NCBI GenBank assembly: GCA_039025855.1 | Contig: JBCCNL010000019.1 | Span: forward strand, 1-64,000 | From: JBCCOW01 sp039025855 | GTDB taxonomy: Bacteria; Planctomycetota; Phycisphaerae; Phycisphaerales; Phycisphaeraceae | Length of the DNA: 64,000 nt | Reading direction: 5' to 3' | Shown: piece by piece, positions 7,614 to 15,948 of the stretch | How the letters are laid out: every line of letters starts with the position of its first letter | Numbering within the stretch: position 1 is the first letter of the stretch | The notes under the pieces: model-generated | What the model was told of the DNA's origin: nothing | Seen by the model: the letters and a program-made list of their open reading frames with translations, nothing else | The model's database searches: none | Translations under genes and position numbers: made by a program

Positions 7614-8621
7614 ATGGTCCATTCTCCCGCTTCACATACCGATGTCGCTCCTCCGCTCGCCGGCGCGTCACTGCAGCCCAGCAGTCTACAAGGCTGGACG
7701 CAGAATCTGTCGGCGGTATCCGATCCTATCCGTCTGCGATTATTGCACTTACTGGAAAAAAACGAGCTCGGCGTGTCCGAGCTCTGCGACGTCACACAGC
7801 TGCCCCAAAGCACCGTCTCGCGGCACCTGAAGGTGCTCGGTGAGGACCGCTGGGTCGTTTCGCATCGCCAAGGCACCACCAACCGGTACCGCATGCTCCT
7901 CGACGAGTTGAGCCCCACACAGCGGGCGATCTGGCTTTTGTCACGTGAGCAGACGACCGGCGGGGCGACGCTCGAGCAGGACGGGCTTCGGCTCACACGC
8001 GTGCTCGAACGCCAGGCCGGGTCTTCGGGCTTCTTCGACCAGGCGGCTGACGCCTGGGATCAGACCCGCGAAGACCTCTACGGCCGAGCCTTTACCAGCC
8101 GCGCCTTCGCCGGCCTCCTGCCCGCTCACTACACCGTTGCCGATCTCGGCTGTGGCACCGGGTCGACCCTCGCCGACCTCGCCCCGTGGGTCGCCCAGGT
8201 GGTTGGCGTCGACCGGTCCAAGCCGATGCTTGAGGCCGCCGCTGCACGCACCAGGGAGTTGCCGAATGTGCATCTCCACCACGGCGAGCTCGAAGCCCTC
8301 CCGATCGATGACAGCTCCGTGGACGCGGCTCTGCTCGTCCTCGTTCTGGCCTACCTCGACGACCCCGCGCCAGTCCTGTCCGAGATGCACCGCATCCTGA
8401 GACCCGGTGGGACCGCCCTCGTCATCGATCTGCTCGAACACGAACGCGACGACTTCCGTCGGGACATGGAACAAGTCCGCTGCGGCTTTGCGCCGGCTGA
8501 CCTCGACGACCTGCTGACAACCGCCGGGCTCGCCACGCCTCGGACCCACGCACTGCCCCCCGAAGCCCACACCAAGGGCCCAGCCCTGCTGATGGCCACC
8601 GCCACCAAGCCAGACCGCTGA
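7614..8621 (+). CDS. ArsR-family regulator fused to a SAM-dependent methyltransferase
   Basis: A 335-residue fusion. The N-terminal part (about residues 25-100) is a winged helix of ArsR type: LSAVSDPIRLRLLHLLEKNELGVSELCDVTQLPQSTVSRHLKVL. The metal-binding Cys pattern of arsenic sensors is absent; CD after SEL is the only Cys there. The C-terminal part has the class I methyltransferase motif VADLGCGTGSTL, an acidic end of strand 2 (GVDRSKPM), and a motif-IV-like ALLVLVLAYLDDP. It ends 57 bp before ahcY, same strand. Fusions and ArsR proteins beside ahcY are known as regulators of the SAM cycle (SahR-type), sensing S-adenosylhomocysteine. That role is inferred here from context. I chose the ATG at 7614; an earlier frame start at 7560 would run through the operator. 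Confidence 0.85.
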   Translation: MVHSPASHTDVAPPLAGASLQPSSLQGWTQNLSAVSDPIRLRLLHLLEKNELGVSELCDVTQLPQSTVSRHLKVLGEDRWVVSHRQGTTNRYRMLLDELSPTQRAIWLLSREQTTGGATLEQDGLRLTRVLERQAGSSGFFDQAADAWDQTREDLYGRAFTSRAFAGLLPAHYTVADLGCGTGSTLADLAPWVAQVVGVDRSKPMLEAAAARTRELPNVHLHHGELEALPIDDSSVDAALLVLVLAYLDDPAPVLSEMHRILRPGGTALVIDLLEHERDDFRRDMEQVRCGFAPADLDDLLTTAGLATPRTHALPPEAHTKGPALLMATATKPDR

Positions 8622-8678
8622 ACCTGTATAGAACCGCTTACTCCTTACTCGTTACTTCTTACTCCTCAAAGGAACCCC

Positions 8679-10208
8679 ATGTCCACAACCGCAACCCCCA
8701 CCCCTTCCCCGATCGAGACCTCTACGGTCAACGGCATCGAGTTCAAGCTCAAGCCCGGCGCGTCTGCCGCCGAGCTTCAAGAGCTTGCCGAGGCTGGCCG
8801 TAAGCAGCTGATCCTCGCCGAGCAGGAGATGCCCGGCCTCATCGCCTGCCGTGAAGAGTACGGCCCGTCCAAGCCGCTGGCTGGCCTCGACATCGGTGGC
8901 TCGCTGCATATGACCGTGCAGACCGCTGTGCTCATCGAGACGCTCGTCGAGCTCGGGGCTAACGTCCGCTGGGCCTCCTGCAACATCTTCAGCACGCAGG
9001 ACGAGGCCGCCGCCGCGGTGCTCGCCGGCCCGGCCGGCACCATCGCCGACCCCAAGGGTGTGCCCGTCTTCGCCTGGAAGGGCGAGACCCTCGAGGAGTA
9101 CTGGAACTGCACCGAGCGGATGCTCGACTTCGGTGACGGCAAGGGCCCTGACCAGATCGTAGACGACGGCGGCGACGCCACCCTGCTGATCCTCAAGGGT
9201 AAAGAGTACGGCGAGGTCGGCGAAGTCCCCGGCCCCGAGACCACAGACAACGCTGAATTTAAGGAAGTCCTCAAGGTCCTGGCCCGCACGATCGCCGAGC
9301 AGCCCGACCGCTGGGTCAAGGCCGCCGAGACCTGCAAGGGCGTGACCGAAGAGACCACGACAGGCGTGAAAAACCTTGTCAAGTACGAGAAGGACGGCAT
9401 CCTGCCGTTCCCCGCGATCAACGTCAACGACTCCTGCACCAAGTCAAAGTTCGACAACATGTATGGCTGCCGCCACTCTCTCATCGACGGCCTGTTCCGC
9501 GCCACCGACGTCATGGTCTCCGGCAAGGTCGCGGTGGTCTGCGGCTACGGCGACGTTGGCAAGGGCTGTGCTCAGTCGCTTAAGGGCCAGGGCGCCCGCG
9601 TGATCGTCACCGAGATCGACCCGATCTGTGCCCTCCAGGCCGCGATGGAAGGCTTCGAGGTCAAGCCCCTCGAAGACACCCTCGAAGAGGGCGACATCTT
9701 CATCACCACCACCGGCAACTTCAAGATCATCACCGTCGCCCACATGGACAAGATGAAGGACAAGGCGATCGTCGGGAACATCGGGCACTTCGACAACGAG
9801 ATCGAGATGGCCGAGCTCGAGAAGGTCGCGGCCCGGACGAACATCAAGCCGCAGTACGACATGTGGACGTTTGCCGACGGCCACAGCGTGCTGATCCTCG
9901 CCGAGGGCCGGCTGCTCAACCTCGGCTGTGCGACCGGTCACCCTTCGTTCGTGATGTCCGCGTCGTTCACGAACCAGACGATCGCTCAGGTCGACCTGGC
10001 CCTCTACCACGCCGGCAAGGAGACGCTGTCCGGTTTCGCTTACGACAGCAACGCTCTATACCTTCTGCCGAAGAAACTCGACGAGAAGGTCGCCCGGCTG
10101 CACCTCGATCAGCTCGGCGTCAAACTCACCGAGATGAGCCAGGAGCAAGCCGACTACATCGGCGTCCCGGTTGACGGGCCGTACAAGCCCGGCCACTACC
10201 GGTATTGA
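8679..10208 (+). CDS. ahcY: Adenosylhomocysteinase
   Basis: Hydrolyses S-adenosylhomocysteine to homocysteine and adenosine, clearing the product of methyl transfer. At 509 residues it is of the longer bacterial type. It has the substrate block VRWASCNIFSTQDEAAAA, the DGGDATLL region, NVNDSCTKSKFDN with the catalytic Lys and Cys area, the NAD-binding loop CGYGDVGKGCAQSL, and the C-terminal end GPYKPGHYRY whose Lys and Tyr contact NAD across the tetramer. AAGGA at about 8669 gives a good ribosome binding site. The 57-bp leader is too short for a riboswitch and contains repeated TTACT(C/T) words. A strong terminator follows. Confidence 0.97.
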   Translation: MSTTATPTPSPIETSTVNGIEFKLKPGASAAELQELAEAGRKQLILAEQEMPGLIACREEYGPSKPLAGLDIGGSLHMTVQTAVLIETLVELGANVRWASCNIFSTQDEAAAAVLAGPAGTIADPKGVPVFAWKGETLEEYWNCTERMLDFGDGKGPDQIVDDGGDATLLILKGKEYGEVGEVPGPETTDNAEFKEVLKVLARTIAEQPDRWVKAAETCKGVTEETTTGVKNLVKYEKDGILPFPAINVNDSCTKSKFDNMYGCRHSLIDGLFRATDVMVSGKVAVVCGYGDVGKGCAQSLKGQGARVIVTEIDPICALQAAMEGFEVKPLEDTLEEGDIFITTTGNFKIITVAHMDKMKDKAIVGNIGHFDNEIEMAELEKVAARTNIKPQYDMWTFADGHSVLILAEGRLLNLGCATGHPSFVMSASFTNQTIAQVDLALYHAGKETLSGFAYDSNALYLLPKKLDEKVARLHLDQLGVKLTEMSQEQADYIGVPVDGPYKPGHYRY

Positions 10209-10230
10209 ACGCCCGGCAACGCCAGACACA

Positions 10231-10264
10231 AAAAAGCCCACGCCAATCTCGGCGTGGGCTTTTT
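10231..10264. terminator. Bidirectional intrinsic terminator after ahcY
   Basis: A 14-bp perfect stem (10231-10244 with 10251-10264) and a 6-base loop AATCTC. The GC core GCCCACGCC is flanked by five A on the left and five T on the right, so it can stop transcription from both ahcY and the convergent gene at 10288. Confidence 0.93.
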
Positions 10265-10287
10265 CAATGCTTTGAGATGTTGGCCGA

Positions 10288-10875
10288 CTACTTGTCTTCC
10301 ATCAGGATCAACGCCTTCATGTGTCCGAGCGACTTGCGGGGCTCGTCTAGCTCCCGATAGGCGTCGATCAGTTTGAAGCGGATTGCACGCTTCACCGCTG
10401 CGTCGTCCGACTCACGGAGCATCGGCTCCAGGAACTCGACCACTTCTTCGATCTCTTCGACGTGGTCGTCGACCGCCATGACCGCGGCGATGGCCGACAT
10501 CTGCGGCGAGAGATTGATCTCTGCGGACCGCTGGACGATGCTGATCAGGCGCTCGAAGACCTCGAGCTCCACGAGGAACGATTCTTTCTCGCGGAGGTGC
10601 ATCTCGAATTCTTCTTCGTAATCTTCCTCGAAGTCTTCGTCATCCTCGCCCTCATCTTCGTCCTCGTCCCGTTCGCGCTCTTCGAAGTCGTCTTCGTCGA
10701 ACTCTCGGCTCTCACGGCGTTCCATCCGTTCGTCGTCATCGTCCTCAGCCCATGCGTGGCTCGCGGGCGTGGCGATGGCGAGGCCGAGCAGGAGGAGCAG
10801 GGCCAGGCGCAGCAGGCCGGCACCGGGGAGCGCGGTAGAGGTATGACGGGGATCGGCTCGGTATTTGGGTTGCAT
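10288..10875 (-). CDS. Secreted acidic protein, unknown function
   Basis: A 195-residue product. It has a signal peptide (hydrophobic LLRLALLLLLGLAIATPA, cleavage near HAWA-E) followed by an extremely acidic low-complexity stretch of about 60 residues made almost wholly of Asp, Glu and Arg, then a helical domain of about 100 residues (LVELEVFERLISIVQRSAEI to the end). No family is recognised. The start codon overlaps the stop of the upstream membrane-protein gene by one base (TGATG), so it is the third member of an operon led by a sigma factor. The acidic part could bind cations or basic proteins; that is speculation. Confidence 0.7.
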   Translation of the reverse strand: MQPKYRADPRHTSTALPGAGLLRLALLLLLGLAIATPASHAWAEDDDDERMERRESREFDEDDFEERERDEDEDEGEDDEDFEEDYEEEFEMHLREKESFLVELEVFERLISIVQRSAEINLSPQMSAIAAVMAVDDHVEEIEEVVEFLEPMLRESDDAAVKRAIRFKLIDAYRELDEPRKSLGHMKALILMEDK

Positions 10876-11462
10876 CAGGAGGTCTCCACCGGGGGGGGAT
10901 CAATGAGCCAACGCGAGGCCCCGGTGGCCGGCGCGTCGGAAGGAGTGGACGGGGTCTGGGCGGGCCGCGGCGCCGACGGGCGGTAGCGTGGCCGGGTGAG
11001 CCGGAGCGGCGTGCCATCGCTGCGGCTCAAGTCGGGGCGTTGGTTGAGCGTGGCCAGCGAGGGGCGGGACAGCGAGAACCGCCGGATATCGATGTTGATG
11101 CGGGGCGGTACGACGGGGGTTGCTGTCATTTGCGCCGCGGCGGTCGTGGTCGGCGTGACGGGAGTTTCAACAGCATGGCTTGTTTCGGGCGGCACCGCCG
11201 CGTCTCCGCCGGCGAGCGTGTCGGTCGGTGGGTTCGGGTTGCTGATTCCTGGGCCGGACCCGGTCCCGCGTAGAAGCACGACCACCACGATCGCGGCCGC
11301 CATGCCCAGCCCGACGCCGCCGATCATGCCGGCCCGCCATCGGGTTCGCCTCCGCACCGGCAGGGGGGTGGCCAGCAGTTCGCTTGCGAGGTCCCCGTCA
11401 TACCGCAGGTCGCGGTAGGCCTTGCCCGCTTGATCGAGCTGTTCACGCAGCGGGCTGCTCAT
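10875..11462 (-). CDS. Single-span membrane protein, probable anti-sigma partner
   Basis: A 195-residue protein with a cytoplasmic N-terminus of about 40 residues (LREQLDQAGKAYRDLRYDGDLASELL), one membrane helix (about 45-66), and an extracytoplasmic Pro/Thr-rich region. The layout and its position, overlapping the stop of an ECF-type sigma gene by ATGA, are typical of anti-sigma factors. The Zn-binding HxxxCxxC motif of ZAS-type anti-sigmas is absent, so the role is inferred from context. The C-terminal part (NIDIRRFSLSRPSLATLNQRPD) is not recognised. Confidence 0.7.
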   Translation of the reverse strand: MSSPLREQLDQAGKAYRDLRYDGDLASELLATPLPVRRRTRWRAGMIGGVGLGMAAAIVVVVLLRGTGSGPGISNPNPPTDTLAGGDAAVPPETSHAVETPVTPTTTAAAQMTATPVVPPRINIDIRRFSLSRPSLATLNQRPDLSRSDGTPLRLTRPRYRPSAPRPAQTPSTPSDAPATGASRWLIDPPPVETS

Positions 11463-12010
11463 GCCAACGCCTCCAACTGGCCCCGCAGCTTCCGCAGCGC
11501 CTGCGACAGCGTAGCCTTGACGGTCCCCGGCGAGCAGGCCATCGCCTCGGCGGTCTCCGCGGTGTTCAGCCCCTCGAAGTAGCGAAGCACCACCGCCTCG
11601 CGTTGCCGGTCTGGCAGGGAGTCGACCACCCGGTGCAGCGCCGCCTGTGCTTCACGTTCCGCCGCTCGGTCCGCCGGCCCTGCTTCGGCGTCTCGCACCA
11701 GCCGGAGGCTGGATTCGCCCGCCACGCCACCCCGGCGCTTCCGCCGGAGCTCTCGGCAGACGTTCGTGGCGATGCCCAGTGACCACGTCTTGAGCTGGCT
11801 CGCCCCGCGGAACCCGGGCAGCCCCGCGAGGAAGCGTCTGGCGGTTTCCTGGGTTGCGTCTCGGGCCATCTCGTCGTCTCGCAGCATCGACCAGCAGTAG
11901 CGGAACCACACGTCCTGCAGCCCGCGGATCAGCGACGCCTGGGCTTCGCGGTCCCCAACCCTCGCTCGTTCGAGCACTTGTGGGTCGTCATCGCCGGGCG
12001 TCACACCCAT
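11459..12010 (-). CDS. RNA polymerase sigma factor, ECF type
   Basis: A 183-residue sigma-70 family protein with region 2 (GDREAQASLIRGLQDVWFRYCW, DDEMARDATQETARRFLAGLP, and the -10-binding part QLKTWSLGIATNVCRE) and region 4 with a helix-turn-helix (DRQREAVVLRYFEGLNTAETAEAM, GTVKATLSQALRKLR). The linker between them is Ala/Glu-rich. It is the first gene of a three-gene operon with an overlapping putative anti-sigma gene and a secreted acidic protein. It likely responds to an envelope signal. No convincing autoregulated promoter could be identified by eye. Confidence 0.92.
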   Translation of the reverse strand: MGVTPGDDDPQVLERARVGDREAQASLIRGLQDVWFRYCWSMLRDDEMARDATQETARRFLAGLPGFRGASQLKTWSLGIATNVCRELRRKRRGGVAGESSLRLVRDAEAGPADRAAEREAQAALHRVVDSLPDRQREAVVLRYFEGLNTAETAEAMACSPGTVKATLSQALRKLRGQLEALA

Positions 12011-12034
12011 GAGTGCATCATCGCTCCGTTGGGT

Positions 12035-12961
12035 TTAGCCCGCAGCCCGGCTGGCGGAGGTTGCGGGCGGCGGGCGGTGGTTCGGCCCCGTCGAACCCCG
12101 ACGGAACTCCCGCGGGCTGCAGCCCCGGAGCCGACGGAACACCCGGTTGAAGTTCGAGAGGTTGGTGAACCCGGCGTCGGCGGCGATCCGCGTCACCGGC
12201 TGGTCCGTCCCGGTCAGGGCCTGGCAGGCGTGGGCGATCCGCAGCTCATGGAGGTATTGGATGAAGGTCTTGCCCATGGTGCGTTTGAACAGCCGGGCAA
12301 AGGCGGACGGCGTGAGGTGGGTCGCGCTGGCGGCGTCATCCAGCGTGATCGGCTGGTCCCAACGCTCGGCGAGCAGGGCCCAGACCGGGTCCAGCCGGGT
12401 CGTGTTGTGTCGCCGGGTCTGGCTGGCAAAACCCGAGGGGTCCAGCGATTCGGTCGCGGTCTCGCTGATCTCCGCGAGGAGCTCAAGCAACCCCAGCACC
12501 CGTCGGGCCCCGCCCCCGTTGTGCATCGCCCGCATCGCCCGGGCCAGCCGATCCCGCTCTTGTTGCCGCCAACGCTCGGCTCCAATCAGCAGCCCCCGTT
12601 CAGCGCTCTGCAGCAGGGCCCGGACCCCCGCAAAGTCGGCGTGGGAGAGCACGTCTCGGCCCAACCGATCGCTGTCGAACTGGGCCACCCACGCCTCGAT
12701 CCCGCCGGTTTCGCCAGCTTCGCCGCGTCGCGTGTCGAGCACCCAAAGGTGCGGTACCCCGCCGCCCAGCAGCACCCAGTCGCCCGGCCCATACGGCTGC
12801 ACTGATGCCCCGACAAACCGTTGGCCTCGGCCGCTCACAATCAGCGTCAGTTCCGCCTCGGGGTGCCAGTGCCATCGGTCGGGCATCACACGCTCCCGCA
12901 CGTGGACCGTGTGCACCAGCCCACCGTCCTGGGAGACCTCTTCGCGTTGCGGGTGCAGCAT
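12035..12961 (-). CDS. AraC-family regulator with cupin sensor domain
   Basis: About 308 residues from the ATG at 12961. The N-terminal part is a cupin-like fold (MPDRWHWHPEAELTLIVSGRGQRFVG, YGPGDWVLLGGGVPHLW). The C-terminal part has two AraC helix-turn-helix motifs (ITLDDAASATHLTPSAFARLFKRTMG and VTRIAADAGFTNLSNFNRVFRR). It is divergent from the PhyH gene, leaving 96 bp between starts. Upstream in-frame starts at 13024 and 13030 would extend the protein into that promoter region and are less likely. It probably controls its divergent neighbour; the ligand is unknown. Confidence 0.87.
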   Translation of the reverse strand: MLHPQREEVSQDGGLVHTVHVRERVMPDRWHWHPEAELTLIVSGRGQRFVGASVQPYGPGDWVLLGGGVPHLWVLDTRRGEAGETGGIEAWVAQFDSDRLGRDVLSHADFAGVRALLQSAERGLLIGAERWRQQERDRLARAMRAMHNGGGARRVLGLLELLAEISETATESLDPSGFASQTRRHNTTRLDPVWALLAERWDQPITLDDAASATHLTPSAFARLFKRTMGKTFIQYLHELRIAHACQALTGTDQPVTRIAADAGFTNLSNFNRVFRRLRGCSPREFRRGSTGPNHRPPPATSASRAAG

Positions 12962-13057
12962 GGTCAAAATCGTATCGGAAACCGCCGAAATCGATGCAGA
13001 TTCGCCAGAAATTTCGGGCAACATATGCATTCTCGTTTTCACGTAAGGACTCTCCCT

Positions 13058-13897
13058 ATGACCGCATCCCCGTCTGTTCCGTCTTCCACCCCCGCGGGTT
13101 TGGACCTCGACACGCCCTATGCCCTGAACGCCGACGACATCGCCCGCTTCCGGAAGGACGGATTTGTCCGCCTGCCCCACGTGTTCTCGGCCGAGGAGCT
13201 CGCCGCGATCGACGGCGTGCTCACCCCGCTGACCCTCGCCCACGCCCCCGACACCGCCATGGAAGACCGTGACACGTACGCCAAGGCCTTCATCCAGGTC
13301 GGCAACCTCTGGGAGCGGTCCGACGACGCCAAACCGATCAGCTTCAGCAGACGCCTAGCCCGGATCGCGACGGAGCTGCTGGGCACCGCCGGCGTCCGCA
13401 TGTGGCACGATCAGTGCCTCTACAAGGAGGCCGGCGGCGGCTTCACGCCCTGGCACGTCGACCAGCAGTACTGGCCGATGGACAGCCCGCTGTCGGTGAC
13501 CGCCTGGATCCCGCTGCAGGAAACGCCGATCGAGATGGGGCCGCTGTGCTTCGGCAAGGGGTCGCACCAGCGAAAGATCGGCCGGGAGCTCGCGATCTCC
13601 GATGCCTCCGAACGGCTCATCGATGCCGAGGTCAAGAAGAACAAGATCGACGAGGTCTACGAGGCGTACGGCCTCGGCGACGTGTCGTTCCACTACGGCT
13701 GGACCCTCCACCGGGCTGGCCCCAACACGACCGGCAAGCCGCGCAAGGTCCACACCGTGATCTACATGGACCGGGACATGAAGCTCATCGAGCCGAAGAC
13801 CCAAGCCCATCGGAACGACTGGGCGAGTTGGACCCCCTCGACGAAGGTGGGCGAAGTCATGGACGACCCCCGCAACCCGGTCCTGTACGCCAAATAG
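13058..13897 (+). CDS. Phytanoyl-CoA dioxygenase (PhyH) family oxygenase
   Basis: A 279-residue Fe(II)/2-oxoglutarate oxygenase. The metal-binding HxD is in FTPWHVDQQYW, the distal His in FHYGWTLHRAGPN, and the 2-oxoglutarate-binding Arg probably in GKPRKVHTVIYMDRD. The DGFVRLPHVFSAEELAAID opening is typical of the family. The ATG at 13058 has AAGGA at 13045-13049. In Planctomycetota this family is large and mostly of unknown substrate; pairing with an AraC regulator is common. Hydroxylation of a small metabolite is likely, but the substrate cannot be named. Confidence 0.9.
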   Translation: MTASPSVPSSTPAGLDLDTPYALNADDIARFRKDGFVRLPHVFSAEELAAIDGVLTPLTLAHAPDTAMEDRDTYAKAFIQVGNLWERSDDAKPISFSRRLARIATELLGTAGVRMWHDQCLYKEAGGGFTPWHVDQQYWPMDSPLSVTAWIPLQETPIEMGPLCFGKGSHQRKIGRELAISDASERLIDAEVKKNKIDEVYEAYGLGDVSFHYGWTLHRAGPNTTGKPRKVHTVIYMDRDMKLIEPKTQAHRNDWASWTPSTKVGEVMDDPRNPVLYAK

Positions 13898-13998
13898 GCC
13901 GAGCGATCCGCCCGATGATCCAGGAGTGACGCGACGTTTGAGACGGGTTACGCTCCACCCTCCGGGGTGTGTCATCGCTCTGATTGGAAGGCAATCGT

Positions 13999-15198
13999 GT
14001 GTACAGAGTCATCGCAGTCGGTCTGGTCGTCATCTCGTTGGTAGGTGTCGCGGCACCGCCGGCTGCCGCTAGCACCGCGGCAGATCAACTGGACGCTTTA
14101 CTCAAAGAAGGCAAGACCCGCGAGGCGTATCGGCAGATCGCCAAAGCGGTACAGGCCGATCCGAGCCTGATGGAGTCCTACGGGTTCCTGATGGCCGCGG
14201 GACGCGTGGCCCGGACCTATAGCCGAGAGGACCCGCCCGGAAATGCCGGGGAGTCGTATCGGGTCCGGCTCAAGGCCGAGGCGGTCGAGTGCTTCGGGAT
14301 GGCCGAGCGCCTGGTCGAGCCAGGCGAGGAACAGACCGCAGCATCGACGGCCTGGCGGCAAGCCGCCGATGAGTTGGTTCTCGGGGCGTCGACGGCGTTT
14401 AACGCTAAGCGTTTTGATCTGGCGTTGGACTACAGCCGAGCGATCACGCGTGTGTCTCCGGAAGACCGCCTGGGCCCCGCATTGACGATCCGCATCGGGC
14501 AGATGGTCGATCGGCCCGAGCTGCAGCTCGAGGGTGTCCGTGCGGCGGTCGCGGCACGCTTCCCTATCCAGGACTACTACGTGCTCGCCGCTTCGCTCGA
14601 AGTGAGTGTTGAGAACGGAGCCGGACTGGACGCCGCGTTAGCCCATGTTGCGACCGGCCTCGAAGTGGTCCCCAACGACCTCCAACTGCTCGCCGAACGG
14701 GTCAGGCTCATGCTGCTTGCCGATCGCGCCGCCGACGCCACCGCGGCGCTCGCCACGTTCCGCAATCAGACCTTCGCACAGCTCGACGAACCTGCCGATC
14801 GGGTGCCGTACCGCGTGTTCCTTGGCCTGTACAGCGAGACCCTCGGCCAGACCGAAGCCGCGCGCGGCGATTACGAGGCGGTGGTCAAGCACGACCCCGG
14901 GCACCACCAAGCACGTTTTGGCCTCGGGAAGCTGCTTGTGGACGAGGCTGCGGCGGTGCGTCGTAAGGGGCTTGACCTGCCGTTCGATGCGGTGGAGGAG
15001 AGCCGGGCGTTGGACGAGCAAGCCGACACGCTGCTCCGAAAGGCTCGAGGTCACTTCGAGGCGATCCACGACCCGCAAGACCCGCGTAGCGATGTCATGG
15101 TCACGCTGATCACGATCTACGGGCAGCTCGATGACTTCGACGCGGTGCGCGACATGCAGGCCCAGTACGACAAGTACATGTACGGTCCACGGAAGTAA
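13999..15198 (+). CDS. Exported TPR-repeat protein
   Basis: About 399 residues from a GTG at 13999, preceded by GGAAGG at 13986-13991 at good spacing; a TTG at 13984 is the alternative. It has a signal peptide (MYRVIAVGLVVISLVGVAAPPAAAS), then helical repeats typical of tetratricopeptide proteins over the whole length: LDALLKEGKTREAYRQIAKA, GLEVVPNDLQLLAERVRLML, YEAVVKHDPGHHQARFGLGK. It probably acts as a protein-interaction scaffold in the periplasm. No partner can be inferred. Confidence 0.75.
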   Translation: MYRVIAVGLVVISLVGVAAPPAAASTAADQLDALLKEGKTREAYRQIAKAVQADPSLMESYGFLMAAGRVARTYSREDPPGNAGESYRVRLKAEAVECFGMAERLVEPGEEQTAASTAWRQAADELVLGASTAFNAKRFDLALDYSRAITRVSPEDRLGPALTIRIGQMVDRPELQLEGVRAAVAARFPIQDYYVLAASLEVSVENGAGLDAALAHVATGLEVVPNDLQLLAERVRLMLLADRAADATAALATFRNQTFAQLDEPADRVPYRVFLGLYSETLGQTEAARGDYEAVVKHDPGHHQARFGLGKLLVDEAAAVRRKGLDLPFDAVEESRALDEQADTLLRKARGHFEAIHDPQDPRSDVMVTLITIYGQLDDFDAVRDMQAQYDKYMYGPRK

Positions 15199-15260
15199 TT
15201 CACGGGGCAGCCTGACGGTCGGGGCGTCGAAAGGCTCGGCCGGGTGGATATAGTCGGTTT

Positions 15261-15734
15261 ATGCACGACGACGCGCACTACATGCAGCTCGCCCTCGACG
15301 CTTGCCGTGCGGGCGTCGAGAAGGGCCAGTCCCCGTTCGGGGCGGCGATCGTGTCCGCGGATGGTGAGTTGCTGGCGGTCGAGCACAACACCTGCCGGTC
15401 CGACAAAGACCCGACCGCCCACGCCGAGGTGCAGGCCATCCGAGCCGCGTGCCAGAAGGTGCAGCACCGCTACCTCGACGGTGCGACGGTCTACGCCACA
15501 ACGGAGCCGTGCCCGATGTGCTTCACGGCCAGCCACTGGGCCAGTGTCAAGCGGATCGTCTACGCCGCGTCGATCGCCGATGCCGCCCGCTTTGGGTTCC
15601 GTCAGCTCGAGATTTCGACCGATCAACTCAAGACTCTGGGTCGTGCTGATATGGAGATCGTGCCGGATTTCATGCGGGATGCGTCCGTTGCGCTGTTCGA
15701 GCTTTGGAGCGAGAAGAACGGGAGTCTGTCCTGA
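15261..15734 (+). CDS. Nucleoside/guanine deaminase-like protein, intact copy
   Basis: A 157-residue zinc deaminase of the cytidine-deaminase fold. The catalytic HAE motif (His54, Glu56, in PTAHAEVQ) and zinc Cys pair PCPMC (Cys84, Cys87) are intact. The sequence resembles guanine deaminase GuaD and related nucleoside deaminases more than tRNA-specific TadA, but the substrate is not certain. A close paralogue lies 3.4 kb downstream (19168-19617) with a broken start region. The next gene is 214 bp away, so it is probably transcribed alone. No clear Shine-Dalgarno sequence precedes the ATG. Confidence 0.88.
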   Translation: MHDDAHYMQLALDACRAGVEKGQSPFGAAIVSADGELLAVEHNTCRSDKDPTAHAEVQAIRAACQKVQHRYLDGATVYATTEPCPMCFTASHWASVKRIVYAASIADAARFGFRQLEISTDQLKTLGRADMEIVPDFMRDASVALFELWSEKNGSLS

Positions 15735-15948
15735 CGTGGTTGCGATCGCTCACGGCTGTCATCCAACGCAAGCCTTAGGCAAATCAGGGCCTCGACGCCG
15801 GAGTCGTTTTGCCGAGCCATCCCTCGATCGTCTGCTTTTCTTGGGCGGGGCGCGAGCGTGCGGTTGTCTTATGATTCGCAGGCGTCGCATGTTCATCATC
15901 AAGTGTCGGAGATGCTCATCTTGAGCAGCGTTTGACGGGAAAACGGGT

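Noticed and set aside
8622..8678. Possible SAH riboswitch before ahcY
   Set aside because: Only 57 bp separate the genes and no SAH-riboswitch pairing pattern is visible. Control by the upstream ArsR/methyltransferase is simpler.
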